Made by a program: the position numbers and the translations under genes. DNA of 64,000 nt from contig JADJQH010000002.1 of the NCBI GenBank assembly GCA_016712865.1, positions 124,001 to 188,000 on the forward strand, read 5' to 3'. Source of the DNA: Dokdonella sp. Its GTDB lineage: Bacteria; Pseudomonadota; Gammaproteobacteria; Xanthomonadales; Rhodanobacteraceae. The notes under the pieces are model-generated. The model worked only from the letters and a program-made list of their open reading frames with translations, was not told the origin of the DNA and did not search any database. Positions 26,679-35,881 of this stretch are shown here, in pieces (position 1 is the stretch's first letter; each line of letters starts with the position of its first letter).

Positions 26679-27614
26679 TCAAGCCCAGGCCGTGCGTGCG
26701 TCTTCAAGTTCGGCAGGCGTACCCAGCGTGCGCATGTCCATGTTCTTGTCGATGCGACGCGCAAGCCCGGCCAGCACCTTGCCCGGACCGCATTCGGCCA
26801 TCCGCGTGCAATCGGAAGCCATGAGCGCCTGCACGCACTCGGTCCAGCGCACCGGCAGGTACAGCTGGCGCTCGAGCGCGTCACGAATGGCGGCGGTGGA
26901 TTCGTGGATGCGTGCATCCACGTTTTGCACCACCGGAATCGATGGCTGGTGCCAGGTGTAGGCGCGCATCGCTTCAGCCAGGCGATTGGCCGCCTCGCGC
27001 ATCAAGGGTGTATGCGAGGGCACGCTGACGGCCAGTTTCACCGCTTTGCGCACACCGCGTTTTGCCAGTTCGGCAATCGCCGCATCCACCGCCACCGCAT
27101 GGCCACCGATGACGATCTGGCCCGGCGAGTTGTAGTTTGCCGGCACCACCACATGATCGGAGGAAACCTCGCGGCACACGGTTTCCACCATCGCATCTTC
27201 GCCACCGATCACCGCCGCCATCGCGCCGACGCCTGCGGGAGCAGCAGCCTGCATGGCCTGGCCGCGGATGCGCACCAGATGTGCGGCATCCTTCAGTTCC
27301 AGCGCACCGGCTGCCACCAGCGCGGTGTACTCACCCAGGCTGTGACCCGCCAGGAATGCGGGCTTGGGGCCGTTCTCCTGCTGCCACACCCGCCACACGG
27401 CCACGCCCGCGGCCAGCAAGGCAGGCTGGGTGTACTCGGTGCGGTTGAGCATTTCTTCAGGACCACCCTGCGACAGCGCCCAGAGGTCGGTACCGGCGCC
27501 GTTGGAGGCCTCGTCAAAGGTGGCGCGCACCAGCGAATGCTGATCGGACAGCGCGGACAACATGCCGACCGCCTGCGAGCCCTGCCCGGGAAACACGAAT
27601 GCAATCGAACTCAT
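26679..27614 (-). CDS. fabD: Malonyl-CoA-ACP transacylase FabD
   Basis: Loads malonyl groups onto ACP. The ATG at 27614 (MSSIAFVFPGQGSQAVGML) gives 311 residues; the frame is open further upstream but that part lies within fabH. Catalytic Ser in FLAGHSLGEYTAL and His in VSVPSHTPLM; the QPAL motif is TQPALLAAGVAV. Located 16 bases after fabH in the fab cluster. Confidence 0.97.
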   Translation of the reverse strand: MSSIAFVFPGQGSQAVGMLSALSDQHSLVRATFDEASNGAGTDLWALSQGGPEEMLNRTEYTQPALLAAGVAVWRVWQQENGPKPAFLAGHSLGEYTALVAAGALELKDAAHLVRIRGQAMQAAAPAGVGAMAAVIGGEDAMVETVCREVSSDHVVVPANYNSPGQIVIGGHAVAVDAAIAELAKRGVRKAVKLAVSVPSHTPLMREAANRLAEAMRAYTWHQPSIPVVQNVDARIHESTAAIRDALERQLYLPVRWTECVQALMASDCTRMAECGPGKVLAGLARRIDKNMDMRTLGTPAELEDARTAWA

Positions 27615-27630
27615 CGTCAACCCCAGCGGA

Positions 27631-28641
27631 TCAATAGCGCAGCAGCGCCGAAGCCCATGTGAATCCGCCACCAAAAGCCTCAAGCAGCAGGGTCTGGCCA
27701 CGCTGCACCTTGCCCGATCGCACGGCCTCGTCCAGCGCCAGCGGCACGGATCCCGAGGACGTGTTGCCGTGGCGGTCAACGGTGACGATGACCCTGTCCA
27801 TCGGCAGCTTCAGGCGCTTGGCGGTGGCTTCGATGATGCGCAGGTTGGCCTGGTGCGGAATCAGCCAGTCGACCTGGGATTCGTCCATGCCTGCCGCCTC
27901 GAGCGTTTCGCCGACGATGCGGTCGAGGGTCTTGACCGCGACCTTGAACACTTCGTTGCCGGTCATCATCACGCGAATGCCGTGGTTGGGTTCGCCGTCG
28001 CGAAACCCGGCGGACACGCCCACGGGATTGAACAGCAGGTGCTTGTAGCCGCCATCGGCATGCAGCTTGGTGGTGTAGATGCCCGGCTCGTTGCTCGCCT
28101 CCAGCACCACGGCGCCCGCGCCGTCGCCAAACAACACGCAGGTTGAACGGTCATTCCAGTCGAGCATGCGGGTCAGCGTTTCCGAGCCGACCACCAGCGC
28201 CTTCCTGGCTTGCCCGCTGGCAATGAAGGCGTTGGCGACACCCAATGCATAGACGAAACCGGAACAGGCCGCATTCACGTCGAATGCTGCGCAACCATTG
28301 GCACCCAGCCGATGCTGCAACAGACAGGCCGTGGAAGGAAAAATGATGTCGGGGGTGGTCGTGCCAAGCACGATCAGGTCGAGTTCCGACGCCTCCACGC
28401 CGGCCGCTTCCATGGCTCGGGTAGCCGCATGGAAGGCGAGATCGCCCGTGGTTTCACCATCCGCAGCCTTGCGTCGCTCACGGATACCCGTGCGCGAGCG
28501 GATCCATTCGTCACTGGTCTCGACGAACTTCTCGAGATCCTGGTTGGTGACGACGTTTTCCGGCAAATAGCTGCCGGTGCCTGCGATGCGTGAGTAGAAC
28601 AGAGCCGTTTCTCCCCGGGAAAAGGAAACGGCGGATACCAT
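27631..28641 (-). CDS. fabH: 3-oxoacyl-ACP synthase III FabH (start uncertain)
   Basis: Starts fatty-acid synthesis by joining acetyl-CoA and malonyl-ACP. Catalytic Cys in [14 protein letters not shown], His in [11 protein letters not shown] and Asn in [14 protein letters not shown]. Homology normally begins at (M)[13 protein letters not shown]. In this frame there is no ATG there: the residues before it are ALFYSRI. The nearest ATG (28641) gives 336 residues with a 16-residue N-terminal extension. A CTG at 28602 has GGGGAG eight bases upstream and would give the usual length of about 323. Which is used is open. Between rpmF and fabD, as expected. Confidence 0.93.
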   Translation of the reverse strand: MVSAVSFSRGETALFYSRIAGTGSYLPENVVTNQDLEKFVETSDEWIRSRTGIRERRKAADGETTGDLAFHAATRAMEAAGVEASELDLIVLGTTTPDIIFPSTACLLQHRLGANGCAAFDVNAACSGFVYALGVANAFIASGQARKALVVGSETLTRMLDWNDRSTCVLFGDGAGAVVLEASNEPGIYTTKLHADGGYKHLLFNPVGVSAGFRDGEPNHGIRVMMTGNEVFKVAVKTLDRIVGETLEAAGMDESQVDWLIPHQANLRIIEATAKRLKLPMDRVIVTVDRHGNTSSGSVPLALDEAVRSGKVQRGQTLLLEAFGGGFTWASALLRY

Positions 28642-28690
28642 GGCATCCGCCGTCTTGAGCAATCTTCCGCGCCAGGCCCGCTGCGCGGAC

Positions 28691-28885
28691 TCAATCCACG
28701 TCGGCGGCTTCTGCCTTGCCCTGGATCACCTTCTTGCCGCGATAGTAGCCATCCTTGGTGACGTGGTGGCGCAGGTGCACCTCGCCCGAAGTTGGATCGG
28801 TGGCCAATTGCTTGGCGCTGAGGGCATCGTGTGCGCGACGCATGTCGCGGCGGGACGGGGATTTACGACTCTTGGCAACTGCCAT
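28691..28885 (-). CDS. rpmF: Ribosomal protein L32
   Basis: 64-residue ribosomal protein from the ATG at 28885, preceded by GGAGAG. Family start [20 protein letters not shown] and the later [14 protein letters not shown] are typical. No CxxC pairs, the zinc-free form of gammaproteobacteria. It lies between yceD and fabH, the standard arrangement. Confidence 0.97.
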   Translation of the reverse strand: MAVAKSRKSPSRRDMRRAHDALSAKQLATDPTSGEVHLRHHVTKDGYYRGKKVIQGKAEAADVD

Positions 28886-28978
28886 GACAACTCTCCAGAC
28901 AAAACCAGTGCTTGCAAGCAAGCGTCAATGATAAAGGATTACGCGCCTCTGGCCCAGCCAATTCGGACCTGATGGCGT

Positions 28979-29491
28979 TTAGTGGTTCAACTTTCCCAGC
29001 GAGCCGAGCACCGCAAACGGGCTGGCCGAAATCTCGACTTCAACCCTGGACTCACCCAGCGCCACCTGCTCCAGCGGTGCGCCCGGGCTCAACGCCACCA
29101 AAGGCAGCGCCAGGATAATTTCGTCCTCGATGACATCCCGGATCGAGGCTTTTCCATCGGCCACCAGCAGGGGCTCGTAACCTTCCGGCAATGCCGATTC
29201 CTGCGCCTCGTCCCTGATCAAGCCAAGCCGCTGGTCGATACTGACCGGCAGCACGAATGCCTGCAGGGTGCGCTGGCAGGTAAGCACCAGATCCGCATCG
29301 GCATGCACATCAAGACAAGTCACGCCCGACTCATCACGCCCGAAATCAACGCGATAATTCAATTCACCGTCCGTGCTGGCCAGCATTCCCGCCAGTCGCG
29401 GCAACTGCTTCAGGGCGATGCTTCCGGCAAAGCCACGTCGCGCCTGCGCCATGCGCCAAGGATCAACGAAGTCTGGCAGGGCGTTCGACAT
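28979..29491 (-). CDS. yceD: YceD/DUF177 protein (23S rRNA accumulation protein)
   Basis: 170-residue soluble protein of the DUF177 family, whose members influence 23S rRNA accumulation. Segments: DFVDPWRMAQARRGFAGSI, LDVHADADLVLTCQRTLQAF (the position of the family Cys pattern) and IEDEIILALPLVAL. ATG at 29491 (MSNALPDFVD) preferred over one eight codons upstream. First gene of the yceD-rpmF-fab cluster; divergent from 29625-30080. Confidence 0.9.
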   Translation of the reverse strand: MSNALPDFVDPWRMAQARRGFAGSIALKQLPRLAGMLASTDGELNYRVDFGRDESGVTCLDVHADADLVLTCQRTLQAFVLPVSIDQRLGLIRDEAQESALPEGYEPLLVADGKASIRDVIEDEIILALPLVALSPGAPLEQVALGESRVEVEISASPFAVLGSLGKLNH

Positions 29492-29624
29492 GGGCGCGCG
29501 ATGGTAGGTGGGCACCCTGCCAATGTCAATTCCCGCGTCAACTCAATCACTTGAGATGGAATCATCGCTTGAGTGCCGGCAGCGTGGATTGCCGAGGGCA
29601 GGCGCAATCGGCAGACTGCATGCA

Positions 29625-30080
29625 ATGGATGATCCTGATCTGCCCAGATACCTGCTGATTGCCGCCCTGGTGCTGGCCCCGATAGCCATATTGATCTGGC
29701 TCCGGGAGCGCTACATGTCGGCGCGAACCCGCGTGTTGCGCGAGATTCTCGATCACGCCGATGCCCTGGAAAGCGAGCTTCAGGAATGCCGCAGCCGCCT
29801 TCGTGAAATCCCTGCCCTGGTCAGCCGCCTGCCACCGTCAGCAAGCCTTTCGGCACGCGCCACCCTGGCTGCCGAACCTGAAGTTCAGGCGGCCTTGCAC
29901 GACCTCCTGCAACACCGCTTGTGGCTGAAGCAGTTTGGCGCCGACGCATCACTGGACACGTTGTGCTCGGCATGCAAGGCACTGGAACAGTCGCGCAGCA
30001 AGCTTTCCACCCAACTGGAACGACTCGAACAGGTTCGCGAAGAGCTCGCCAGCGCAGGCAGCAACCTAGAAACCCCATGA
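29625..30080 (+). CDS. Small membrane protein with a coiled coil, unknown function
   Basis: 151 residues. One membrane segment at about 8-25 (YLLIAALVLAPIAILIWL), then a charged helical region with heptad-like spacing (ILDHADALESELQECRSRLR and LEQSRSKLSTQLERLEQVRE). A C-x-x-x-C-x-x-C-like pair (LDTLCSACKALEQ) is notable. It precedes moxR by 23 bases on the same strand and is likely in that operon. No family recognised. Confidence 0.7.
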   Translation: MDDPDLPRYLLIAALVLAPIAILIWLRERYMSARTRVLREILDHADALESELQECRSRLREIPALVSRLPPSASLSARATLAAEPEVQAALHDLLQHRLWLKQFGADASLDTLCSACKALEQSRSKLSTQLERLEQVREELASAGSNLETP

Positions 30081-30103
30081 CTTGAGCCAATTGCACCTTT
30101 CCC

Positions 30104-31066
30104 ATGACCGATCCACAACCAGAAAATCATCCGGCCAGGCTGTCCGATAGCTTGCGCTTCGCGCTGGAAGGCAGCCGCGCCCAGGTCAATGGCGTGCTGC
30201 TCGGAAAACCAAGGGAAGTGGATCTCGCTTTCGTTTGCCTGCTGGCTGGCGGACACCTGCTGATCGAGGATCTGCCCGGGGTGGGCAAGACCACCCTCGC
30301 TCACGCGCTGGCATTGACCCTGGGCCTGGAATTCCAGCGCGTGCAGTTCACCAGCGACCTGCTGCCCTCCGACATCATTGGTGTCAGCATCTATGAACGC
30401 GAATCCGCCGCCTTCCGTTTCCAGAGCGGCCCCGTGTTCACCCAGTTGTTGCTTGCCGACGAAATCAATCGCGCCACGCCCAAGACGCAGAGCGCCCTGC
30501 TCGAAGCCATGGCCGAGGGACAGGTGACCATTGATGGGCACAGCCGCCCCCTGCCGCAACCGTTCTTCGTGGTGGCCACCCAGAATCCGGTTGATTTTGC
30601 CGGCACCTACCCGCTGCCGGATTCCCAGCTTGACCGCTTCATGATGCGCATGAGCCTGGGCTATCCGGATGCCGCTTCGGAACGCGCCATGCTCGCGGCT
30701 CCGGACCGGCGCAGCCTGCTCGAACGCCTCGATCATCGGCTGACCACCCAGCAGGTCATGGAACTGCGCAACGCCGTCAGCCACGTACTCGCCAGCGAAG
30801 CCCTGATCGACTATGTGCAGCGACTGCTTGAAGCCAGCCGCCAGCACGCCGAAATCCGCGTCGGCCTTTCCCCGCGCGCGGGGCTGGCCATCGTTGCCGC
30901 GGCACGCGCGCATGCCTTGTTGCACGGGCGCACCCATGCGGTTCCGGAAGACGTGCAATTGGTGTTTCCGCATGTTGCGGCGCATCGCCTGTCGCTGGGT
31001 GCCAACGCCCAGCACAGCCGCTCCGCAATTGCCGCAGCGCTGACCGGATCGACGCCGGTGAGATGA
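30104..31066 (+). CDS. MoxR-family AAA ATPase
   Basis: 320-residue AAA+ ATPase, a chaperone-like partner of DUF58 and VWA proteins. Walker A is EDLPGVGKTTLAHALA (about 55-70), Walker B LLLADEINRATPKTQ, sensor 1 VVATQNPVDFAGTYPLP, and sensor 2 region VGLSPRAGLAIVAAA. Its stop overlaps the start of the DUF58 gene (ATGA), and the transglutaminase gene follows: a common three-gene module of uncertain role, linked to cell-envelope functions. Confidence 0.93.
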   Translation: MTDPQPENHPARLSDSLRFALEGSRAQVNGVLLGKPREVDLAFVCLLAGGHLLIEDLPGVGKTTLAHALALTLGLEFQRVQFTSDLLPSDIIGVSIYERESAAFRFQSGPVFTQLLLADEINRATPKTQSALLEAMAEGQVTIDGHSRPLPQPFFVVATQNPVDFAGTYPLPDSQLDRFMMRMSLGYPDAASERAMLAAPDRRSLLERLDHRLTTQQVMELRNAVSHVLASEALIDYVQRLLEASRQHAEIRVGLSPRAGLAIVAAARAHALLHGRTHAVPEDVQLVFPHVAAHRLSLGANAQHSRSAIAAALTGSTPVR

Positions 31067-32052
31067 GCGTCCTGGGCGGACTGGCCAGCAGCTTGTGGCT
31101 GCGCATCCTGGCGATCGCGGAACGACGCCTGCCGGCCCTGACTCGCTTGCGCCAGCCGGAATCCCTGCCGATCCTGCTCAACCGCAGGCGCATCTACGTG
31201 CTGCCCAGCATGTTTGGAATCGGCATGGCGACGCTGCTCGTCATCATGCAGTTGGGTGCGCTCAACTATTCGAACAATCCCGCGCTCCTGCTGACTTGCA
31301 TGCTGGCCGCGGCAACCTGGATGAGCCTGTTTGCCGGCTTCCGTACGCTGTCGGGATTGGCATTGAAAGGCGTGACGGCCAGCGAGTGTCACGCCGGCGG
31401 AATGCTGCAGTTGGAGTTCCGCTTCGAGGGCGGCGAGCGCATGCGCTCCGGACTGCGTTTGAACTGTGCCGACGTGAGCACCGCATTCTGCGCGCCCGCA
31501 CACGCAGAGCAACGCGTGCTGATGGCGATACCAGCACAAAAGCGTGGATGGTGGCGTCCCGGTCGCATCCGGGCATGGACCGACTATCCACTGGGCATGT
31601 TCGTGCTGTGGAGCTGGCTCAATCCCGATCTTGCCTTCCTGATTTATCCGCAGGTCGAACCTTCCCCGCCACCGTTGCCCGGCAACCCGTCGCACGGACA
31701 AGGCGTGCCTGCGCCAGGACGGGAAGGCGACTACGCGGGGCTGCGTGACTATCGAAGCGGCGATCCACAACGACAGGTTGCGTGGAAGGCATCGGCGCGG
31801 CATGGCAGCCTGCTGGTACGGGAAACCGAAGGCCAGGTCGACGAGAACCTGTGTCTGTCGTGGAATGCATTGGCTCATCTGGACCACGAACACCGCATCC
31901 GGCGGCTCGCCGCCTGGGTGTTGGTTGCCGACGCCGCGCAATTGACCTACACACTGGAACTTGGCAACGCACAAATCGGCCCAGCAAGCGGCACCGCGCA
32001 TCGGCACGCGTGTTTGCGAGCCCTGGCATTGATTCCCGATGCGCCTGAGTGA
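31063..32052 (+). CDS. DUF58-domain membrane protein
   Basis: 329 residues. Two membrane segments are at about 47-65 and 68-88 (MFGIGMATLLVIMQLGAL, NPALLLTCMLAAATWMSLFA). The DUF58 core is GREGDYAGLRDYRSGDPQRQ followed by VAWKASARHGSLLVRE. These proteins work with MoxR ATPases and transglutaminase-like proteins. Start overlaps moxR; 3' end overlaps the next gene by 14 bases. Confidence 0.9.
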   Translation: MSVLGGLASSLWLRILAIAERRLPALTRLRQPESLPILLNRRRIYVLPSMFGIGMATLLVIMQLGALNYSNNPALLLTCMLAAATWMSLFAGFRTLSGLALKGVTASECHAGGMLQLEFRFEGGERMRSGLRLNCADVSTAFCAPAHAEQRVLMAIPAQKRGWWRPGRIRAWTDYPLGMFVLWSWLNPDLAFLIYPQVEPSPPPLPGNPSHGQGVPAPGREGDYAGLRDYRSGDPQRQVAWKASARHGSLLVRETEGQVDENLCLSWNALAHLDHEHRIRRLAAWVLVADAAQLTYTLELGNAQIGPASGTAHRHACLRALALIPDAPE

Positions 32053-34015
32053 TCGCCAGTTCCTGCTGGTAACGGCAACTGCCCTGCTGGCGGTTGCCAC
32101 GCACTTTGGCCAACTGCCGGCCTGGCTCGCGATGTGCGTACCCACGTTGATACTGTTGCGCGTGGCGCATCGACGCAGGACACAACGCAAGGTTGCCTTG
32201 TGGTTGCGCGTCCCCCTGTTGTTCACCCTGCTGGCTGCGATCGTCATGCAGTTTGGCAACGTATTCGGGCGTGAGCCTGGAAGCGCACTGGCCTGCGCCA
32301 TGCTGGCCATGAAACTGCTGGAAACCGAATCCGTGCGCGATGCGCGGGCGGCACTCGGGTTCTCAGCCTTTGTATTGATGAGTGCACTGCTCAACAGCCA
32401 AGGCTTGGGCATCACCTTTGCGGTTTGCGCCAGCCTGGTGCCGCTGCTTGCCGCGTTGGTCGCGTTGCAACCCGCCGCGACACCAACGCCCCACGTCTGG
32501 CGCAGCGAACTGAAGACAGCAGGCGCCTTGTTCGGTCTTGGCTTGCCCTTGGCATTGGCCGCGTTCCTGTTTGTACCGCGCCTGGGCGCACCGCTGTGGG
32601 GGTCACCGGGTGGATTCCAGGACGCCCGTACCGGTTTGAGCGATCAGATGTCGCCCGGCTCGATGACCGATCTGCTCATCGACGATTCACCCGCCCTTCG
32701 CGTCACGTTTGCCGGAGCGGTTCCCACACCGGACACGCGCTATTTCCGCACCCTGGTGATGTGGGATTTCGACGGTGCCTCCTGGCTAAGCTCAGGCTGG
32801 CGCAGACCCGGCTCGGCCGAAACGTTGCGGACGCTGGCAGAACCGGTCGACTACGAGATCACTCTGGAACCCAGCATGCGGCCGTGGTTGCCGGCTTTGG
32901 ATGTCCCGCTGGATGTCCCACTGGATGCACCCGCCGATGCGCGCATGGATTCCACGCACACCTTGGCCGCACGCAAGCAGATGGGTGAACTGCGCCAGTA
33001 TCGACTGCAATCCGCCACCAGCTACCGCCTCGGCGAAACCCTGGATGAACGTGATCGCGCGCGCGCGCTGCGTTTGCCTGCCGAGTTCAATCCGCAGACC
33101 CTGGCCCTTGCGGAAAAATGGCGCGAGGAATCCGATTCGGACCTGGCCATCTCACGCAAGGCGCTGGAACTGTTCAATGCGAGTTTCCACTACACCCTTG
33201 CCGCTCCCCTGCTTGGGCGTCACTCGGTTGATGAATTCCTGTTCGACACCCGCGCGGGATTCTGCGAACACTTCAGTTCCGCATACGTGGTTCTGATGCG
33301 CGCTGCCGGTATTCCGGCCCGCGTGGTGACCGGCTACCAGGGTGGCTGGTGGAGTACAACCGGGGAATACCTGCTGGTTCGCCAGTCGGATGCTCACGCC
33401 TGGGCGGAAATCTGGCTGCAAGATCGCGGCTGGGTGCGCGTTGATCCCACCTCGGCAGTGGATCCGGTGCGGGTGGAATTCAACGCCGCCAGCGGAGGTG
33501 CGGGACCGGATTGGATGTACGGCAATTGGATGCGCAACCTGCGCAACCAGCTCGACCTCGTCAACCGCATGTGGACACAGATGGTGGTTGGATTCAATGC
33601 CGCACGCCAGGCCAACCTGTTGCAACCCTTGGGCATTTCCAAGGCCACCCGCTCCCAGCTGCTGCTGATCCTGTCCAGCGGAATCGCGCTGATCCTCCTG
33701 TTGGCCACCGCGTGGGTGCTGCGCGGCGACAAGCGTCGGCGGGAAGATGCGCTCGATGCTGCCTGGCGCCAACTGCTGGTCAAACTGGAGCGCAGCGGCT
33801 TGGGCCTGCAACCGGCGGAAGGCCCGCAAACCCTGCTCTCACGAGCCAAGCAGCATTTGCGCGATCACCCGGTTCAGCCGAGGCTCAAGCTGTTGGTCGA
33901 ATGCTATGTCAGGCTACGCTACGCAACAGCCGAACCGGCGCCACAGGATATCCGGGCATTTGCAAACCAGGTTCGCGCGTTGCGCCTGCCGGGTCGCGGG
34001 TTCGGCAAACGCTGA
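32039..34015 (+). CDS. TgpA-like membrane transglutaminase (DUF3488-transglutaminase-DUF4129)
   Basis: 658 residues. The front third has several membrane helices (FLLVTATALLAVATHF, LLFTLLAAIVMQFG, TFAVCASLVPLLAALVAL and others; DUF3488). The periplasmic transglutaminase-like core has the triad C409 (RAGFCEHFSSAYV), H453 (SDAHAWAEIWL) and D469 (VRVDPTSAV). A further membrane helix (about 540-558, LLLILSSGIALILLLATAWV) leads to a C-terminal DUF4129 segment. In Pseudomonas aeruginosa the homologue TgpA is essential. Third gene of the MoxR-DUF58-TgpA module. Confidence 0.93.
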   Translation: MRLSDRQFLLVTATALLAVATHFGQLPAWLAMCVPTLILLRVAHRRRTQRKVALWLRVPLLFTLLAAIVMQFGNVFGREPGSALACAMLAMKLLETESVRDARAALGFSAFVLMSALLNSQGLGITFAVCASLVPLLAALVALQPAATPTPHVWRSELKTAGALFGLGLPLALAAFLFVPRLGAPLWGSPGGFQDARTGLSDQMSPGSMTDLLIDDSPALRVTFAGAVPTPDTRYFRTLVMWDFDGASWLSSGWRRPGSAETLRTLAEPVDYEITLEPSMRPWLPALDVPLDVPLDAPADARMDSTHTLAARKQMGELRQYRLQSATSYRLGETLDERDRARALRLPAEFNPQTLALAEKWREESDSDLAISRKALELFNASFHYTLAAPLLGRHSVDEFLFDTRAGFCEHFSSAYVVLMRAAGIPARVVTGYQGGWWSTTGEYLLVRQSDAHAWAEIWLQDRGWVRVDPTSAVDPVRVEFNAASGGAGPDWMYGNWMRNLRNQLDLVNRMWTQMVVGFNAARQANLLQPLGISKATRSQLLLILSSGIALILLLATAWVLRGDKRRREDALDAAWRQLLVKLERSGLGLQPAEGPQTLLSRAKQHLRDHPVQPRLKLLVECYVRLRYATAEPAPQDIRAFANQVRALRLPGRGFGKR

Positions 34016-34055
34016 GTCCACCCCGCTCCTCGCATTTCCATCACGGAGGCGCACC

Positions 34056-34580
34056 ATGAACCGCTGCATACCCCTCGCCCTGCTGAGCAGCATGCTGGTG
34101 GCCTGCGCCACCACGCCGGCACCGCTGCAAGGGCAGTTTGAAGCCCTCACTGCCAAGGACGCCGCAGGCGGCAGTCATTCCGGCGCTCGGGTGCGTTGGG
34201 GTGGAACCATCATCACAGTGCAGCCCGCGGCCACGGAAACCTGTTTCGAAGTGCTTGCGCATGCCGTCGATGCACAGTCCCGACCACGCATTCGGGATGC
34301 CAGCGAAGGGCGCTTCATGGCGTGTCGCTCGGGGTTCTACGATCCGGAAGTTTTCAGCAAGGGCCGCGAGCTGACCATTGCCGGAACCCTCGACGGCACC
34401 CGCATGGGACGCATCGGCCAGTTCGATTACACCTATCCGAAGGTTGCCGCGGAAACCATCTTCCTGTGGCCACCGCGTCCGCTGGTCATCGAACGCAGAG
34501 ACTACTGGCCGTATGACCCGTTCTGGGGGCCGGCATACGGTCCCCATTGGCGTGTCGGCTACTGGGGGCCATTCTGGTGA
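34056..34580 (+). CDS. Slp-family outer-membrane lipoprotein
   Basis: 174 residues, preceded by ACGGAGG. Lipobox SMLVACATT with Cys17, so a lipid-anchored protein. The Slp-like core shows VRWGGTIITVQPAATETCFE and RSGFYDPEVFSKGRELTIAG. The C-terminus is rich in W, Y, P and G (RRDYWPYDPFWGPAYG). Slp proteins are starvation- or stationary-phase-associated in E. coli. It follows tgpA by 40 bases and converges on hit. Confidence 0.88.
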   Translation: MNRCIPLALLSSMLVACATTPAPLQGQFEALTAKDAAGGSHSGARVRWGGTIITVQPAATETCFEVLAHAVDAQSRPRIRDASEGRFMACRSGFYDPEVFSKGRELTIAGTLDGTRMGRIGQFDYTYPKVAAETIFLWPPRPLVIERRDYWPYDPFWGPAYGPHWRVGYWGPFW

Positions 34581-34600
34581 TCGGGAAACTGCGCAGCTGA

Positions 34601-34945
34601 TCAGCCCGGCGGCCAATGCATCTGCCGACCTGCCAGCAGATGCAGATGGATGTGATAGACCGTCTGGCCGCCATCCTTGTTGCAGTTGATCACGCAGCGA
34701 TAGCCGTTTTCCGCGAGACCCTGGGCCTTCGCATACGCCGTGGCGGCCATCACCAGCTTGCCCACCAGGGTTGCGTCATCGGGACGCAGATCATTCAGCG
34801 TCGGGATTTCCCGCTTGGGAATGAACAGCACATGGGTTGGGGCCTGCGGACTGACGTCGCGGAAGCCGAGCACTTCATCGTCTTCGTGCACGATGTCGGC
34901 CGGAATCTCGCGACGAATGATGCGGGAAAAAATGGTATCGCCCAT
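34601..34945 (-). CDS. HIT-family nucleotide hydrolase (HinT-like)
   Basis: 114-residue histidine-triad protein with the motif HIHLHLLAG, which hydrolyses AMP-lysine or AMP-NH2-type purine phosphoramidates. Start MGDTIFSRIIRREIPADIV with GAGGAG six bases upstream; a GTG six codons earlier is less likely. Length is normal for HinT. It follows recR with a 14-base gap. Confidence 0.95.
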   Translation of the reverse strand: MGDTIFSRIIRREIPADIVHEDDEVLGFRDVSPQAPTHVLFIPKREIPTLNDLRPDDATLVGKLVMAATAYAKAQGLAENGYRCVINCNKDGGQTVYHIHLHLLAGRQMHWPPG

Positions 34946-34959
34946 GCCTGACTCCTCGA

Positions 34960-35559
34960 TCACAAAGTGTGGCGACCGCCAAATGCATGCGCCAGCGTGC
35001 CGCGGTCGATGAATTCGAGCTCGCCACCCAGCGGAACTCCGTGCGCGAGTCGCGTCGCCTTCACGCCAGCGGCGCGCGCAAGCTGCGAGAGCATGTGTGC
35101 GGTCGCCTCACCTTCCACGGTGGGATTGGTGGCAACGATCATTTCCTCGACTTCGCCTTCGGCCAGGCGCGCGGCAAGCAGATCCAGGCCCAGTTCCTTC
35201 GGGCCAAGGCCATCCATCGGCGAGAGGCGCCCGAGCAGCACGAAATACTGGCCGCAGAATCCGGTTGCCTGTTCGATGGCAAGCTGATCCACCGGCGTTT
35301 CCACCACGCACAACAGATGCTTGTCGCGGCTGGGATTCGCACAGAAAACGCAGGTGTCCTGCTCACTGAATCCGCGGCAGCGTCGGCAATTGCCCACCCG
35401 CTCCACGGCCAACGCCAGGCGTTCGGCCAGGCGCCGCGCACCTGCGCGATCACGTTCGAGCACATGGAATGCCATCCTTTGCGCGGACTTCGCTCCCACG
35501 CCAGGCAGGCAGCGCAGCGCCTCGATCAAGTCTCCGAGCAGCGGCGATCCGGTACTCAA
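34960..35559 (-). CDS. recR: Recombination protein RecR
   Basis: 199-residue partner of RecO and RecF. Helix-hairpin-helix at the N-terminus ([20 protein letters not shown]), zinc finger with Cys in [17 protein letters not shown], then the Toprim domain ([34 protein letters not shown]). Start overlaps the ybaB stop (ATGA). Standard dnaX-ybaB-recR order. Confidence 0.97.
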   Translation of the reverse strand: MSTGSPLLGDLIEALRCLPGVGAKSAQRMAFHVLERDRAGARRLAERLALAVERVGNCRRCRGFSEQDTCVFCANPSRDKHLLCVVETPVDQLAIEQATGFCGQYFVLLGRLSPMDGLGPKELGLDLLAARLAEGEVEEMIVATNPTVEGEATAHMLSQLARAAGVKATRLAHGVPLGGELEFIDRGTLAHAFGGRHTL

Positions 35560-35879
35560 AACGGCATCTTGAAACCGGGCGGAAGATTCAGGCCGTTGGT
35601 CAGGCCGCTCATGCGCTCCTGGCTCACCGTCGCAACCTTGTTGATCGCATCGTTGAACGCGGCGGCAAGCAGGTCCTCGGCCATCTCCGGATCATCGGCG
35701 AAGGTCTGGCGGTCGATGCTGACCCGACGCACCTCATGGCGCCCGCTCATGACCACGCTGACGAGGCCGCCACCGGCCTGGCCGGTGACCTCGAGTTGGG
35801 CCAGTTCTTCCTGGGCCCGCTGCATGTCCTGCTGCATGCGCTGGGCTTGCTGCATCAAGCCTGCCAATGGACCTTTCAT
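35556..35879 (-). CDS. ybaB: YbaB/EbfC nucleoid-associated protein
   Basis: 107-residue DNA-binding protein. Start [17 protein letters not shown] with GGAG eight bases upstream. Family pattern [20 protein letters not shown] and [17 protein letters not shown], Met/Gln-rich N-terminus. Between dnaX and recR, as in most proteobacteria. Confidence 0.96.
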   Translation of the reverse strand: MKGPLAGLMQQAQRMQQDMQRAQEELAQLEVTGQAGGGLVSVVMSGRHEVRRVSIDRQTFADDPEMAEDLLAAAFNDAINKVATVSQERMSGLTNGLNLPPGFKMPF

Positions 35880-35881
35880 GT

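Noticed and set aside
25482-27662. 726-codon plus-strand open frame
   Set aside because: Lies opposite acpP, fabG and fabD, all with intact catalytic motifs; no ribosome-binding site or family pattern.
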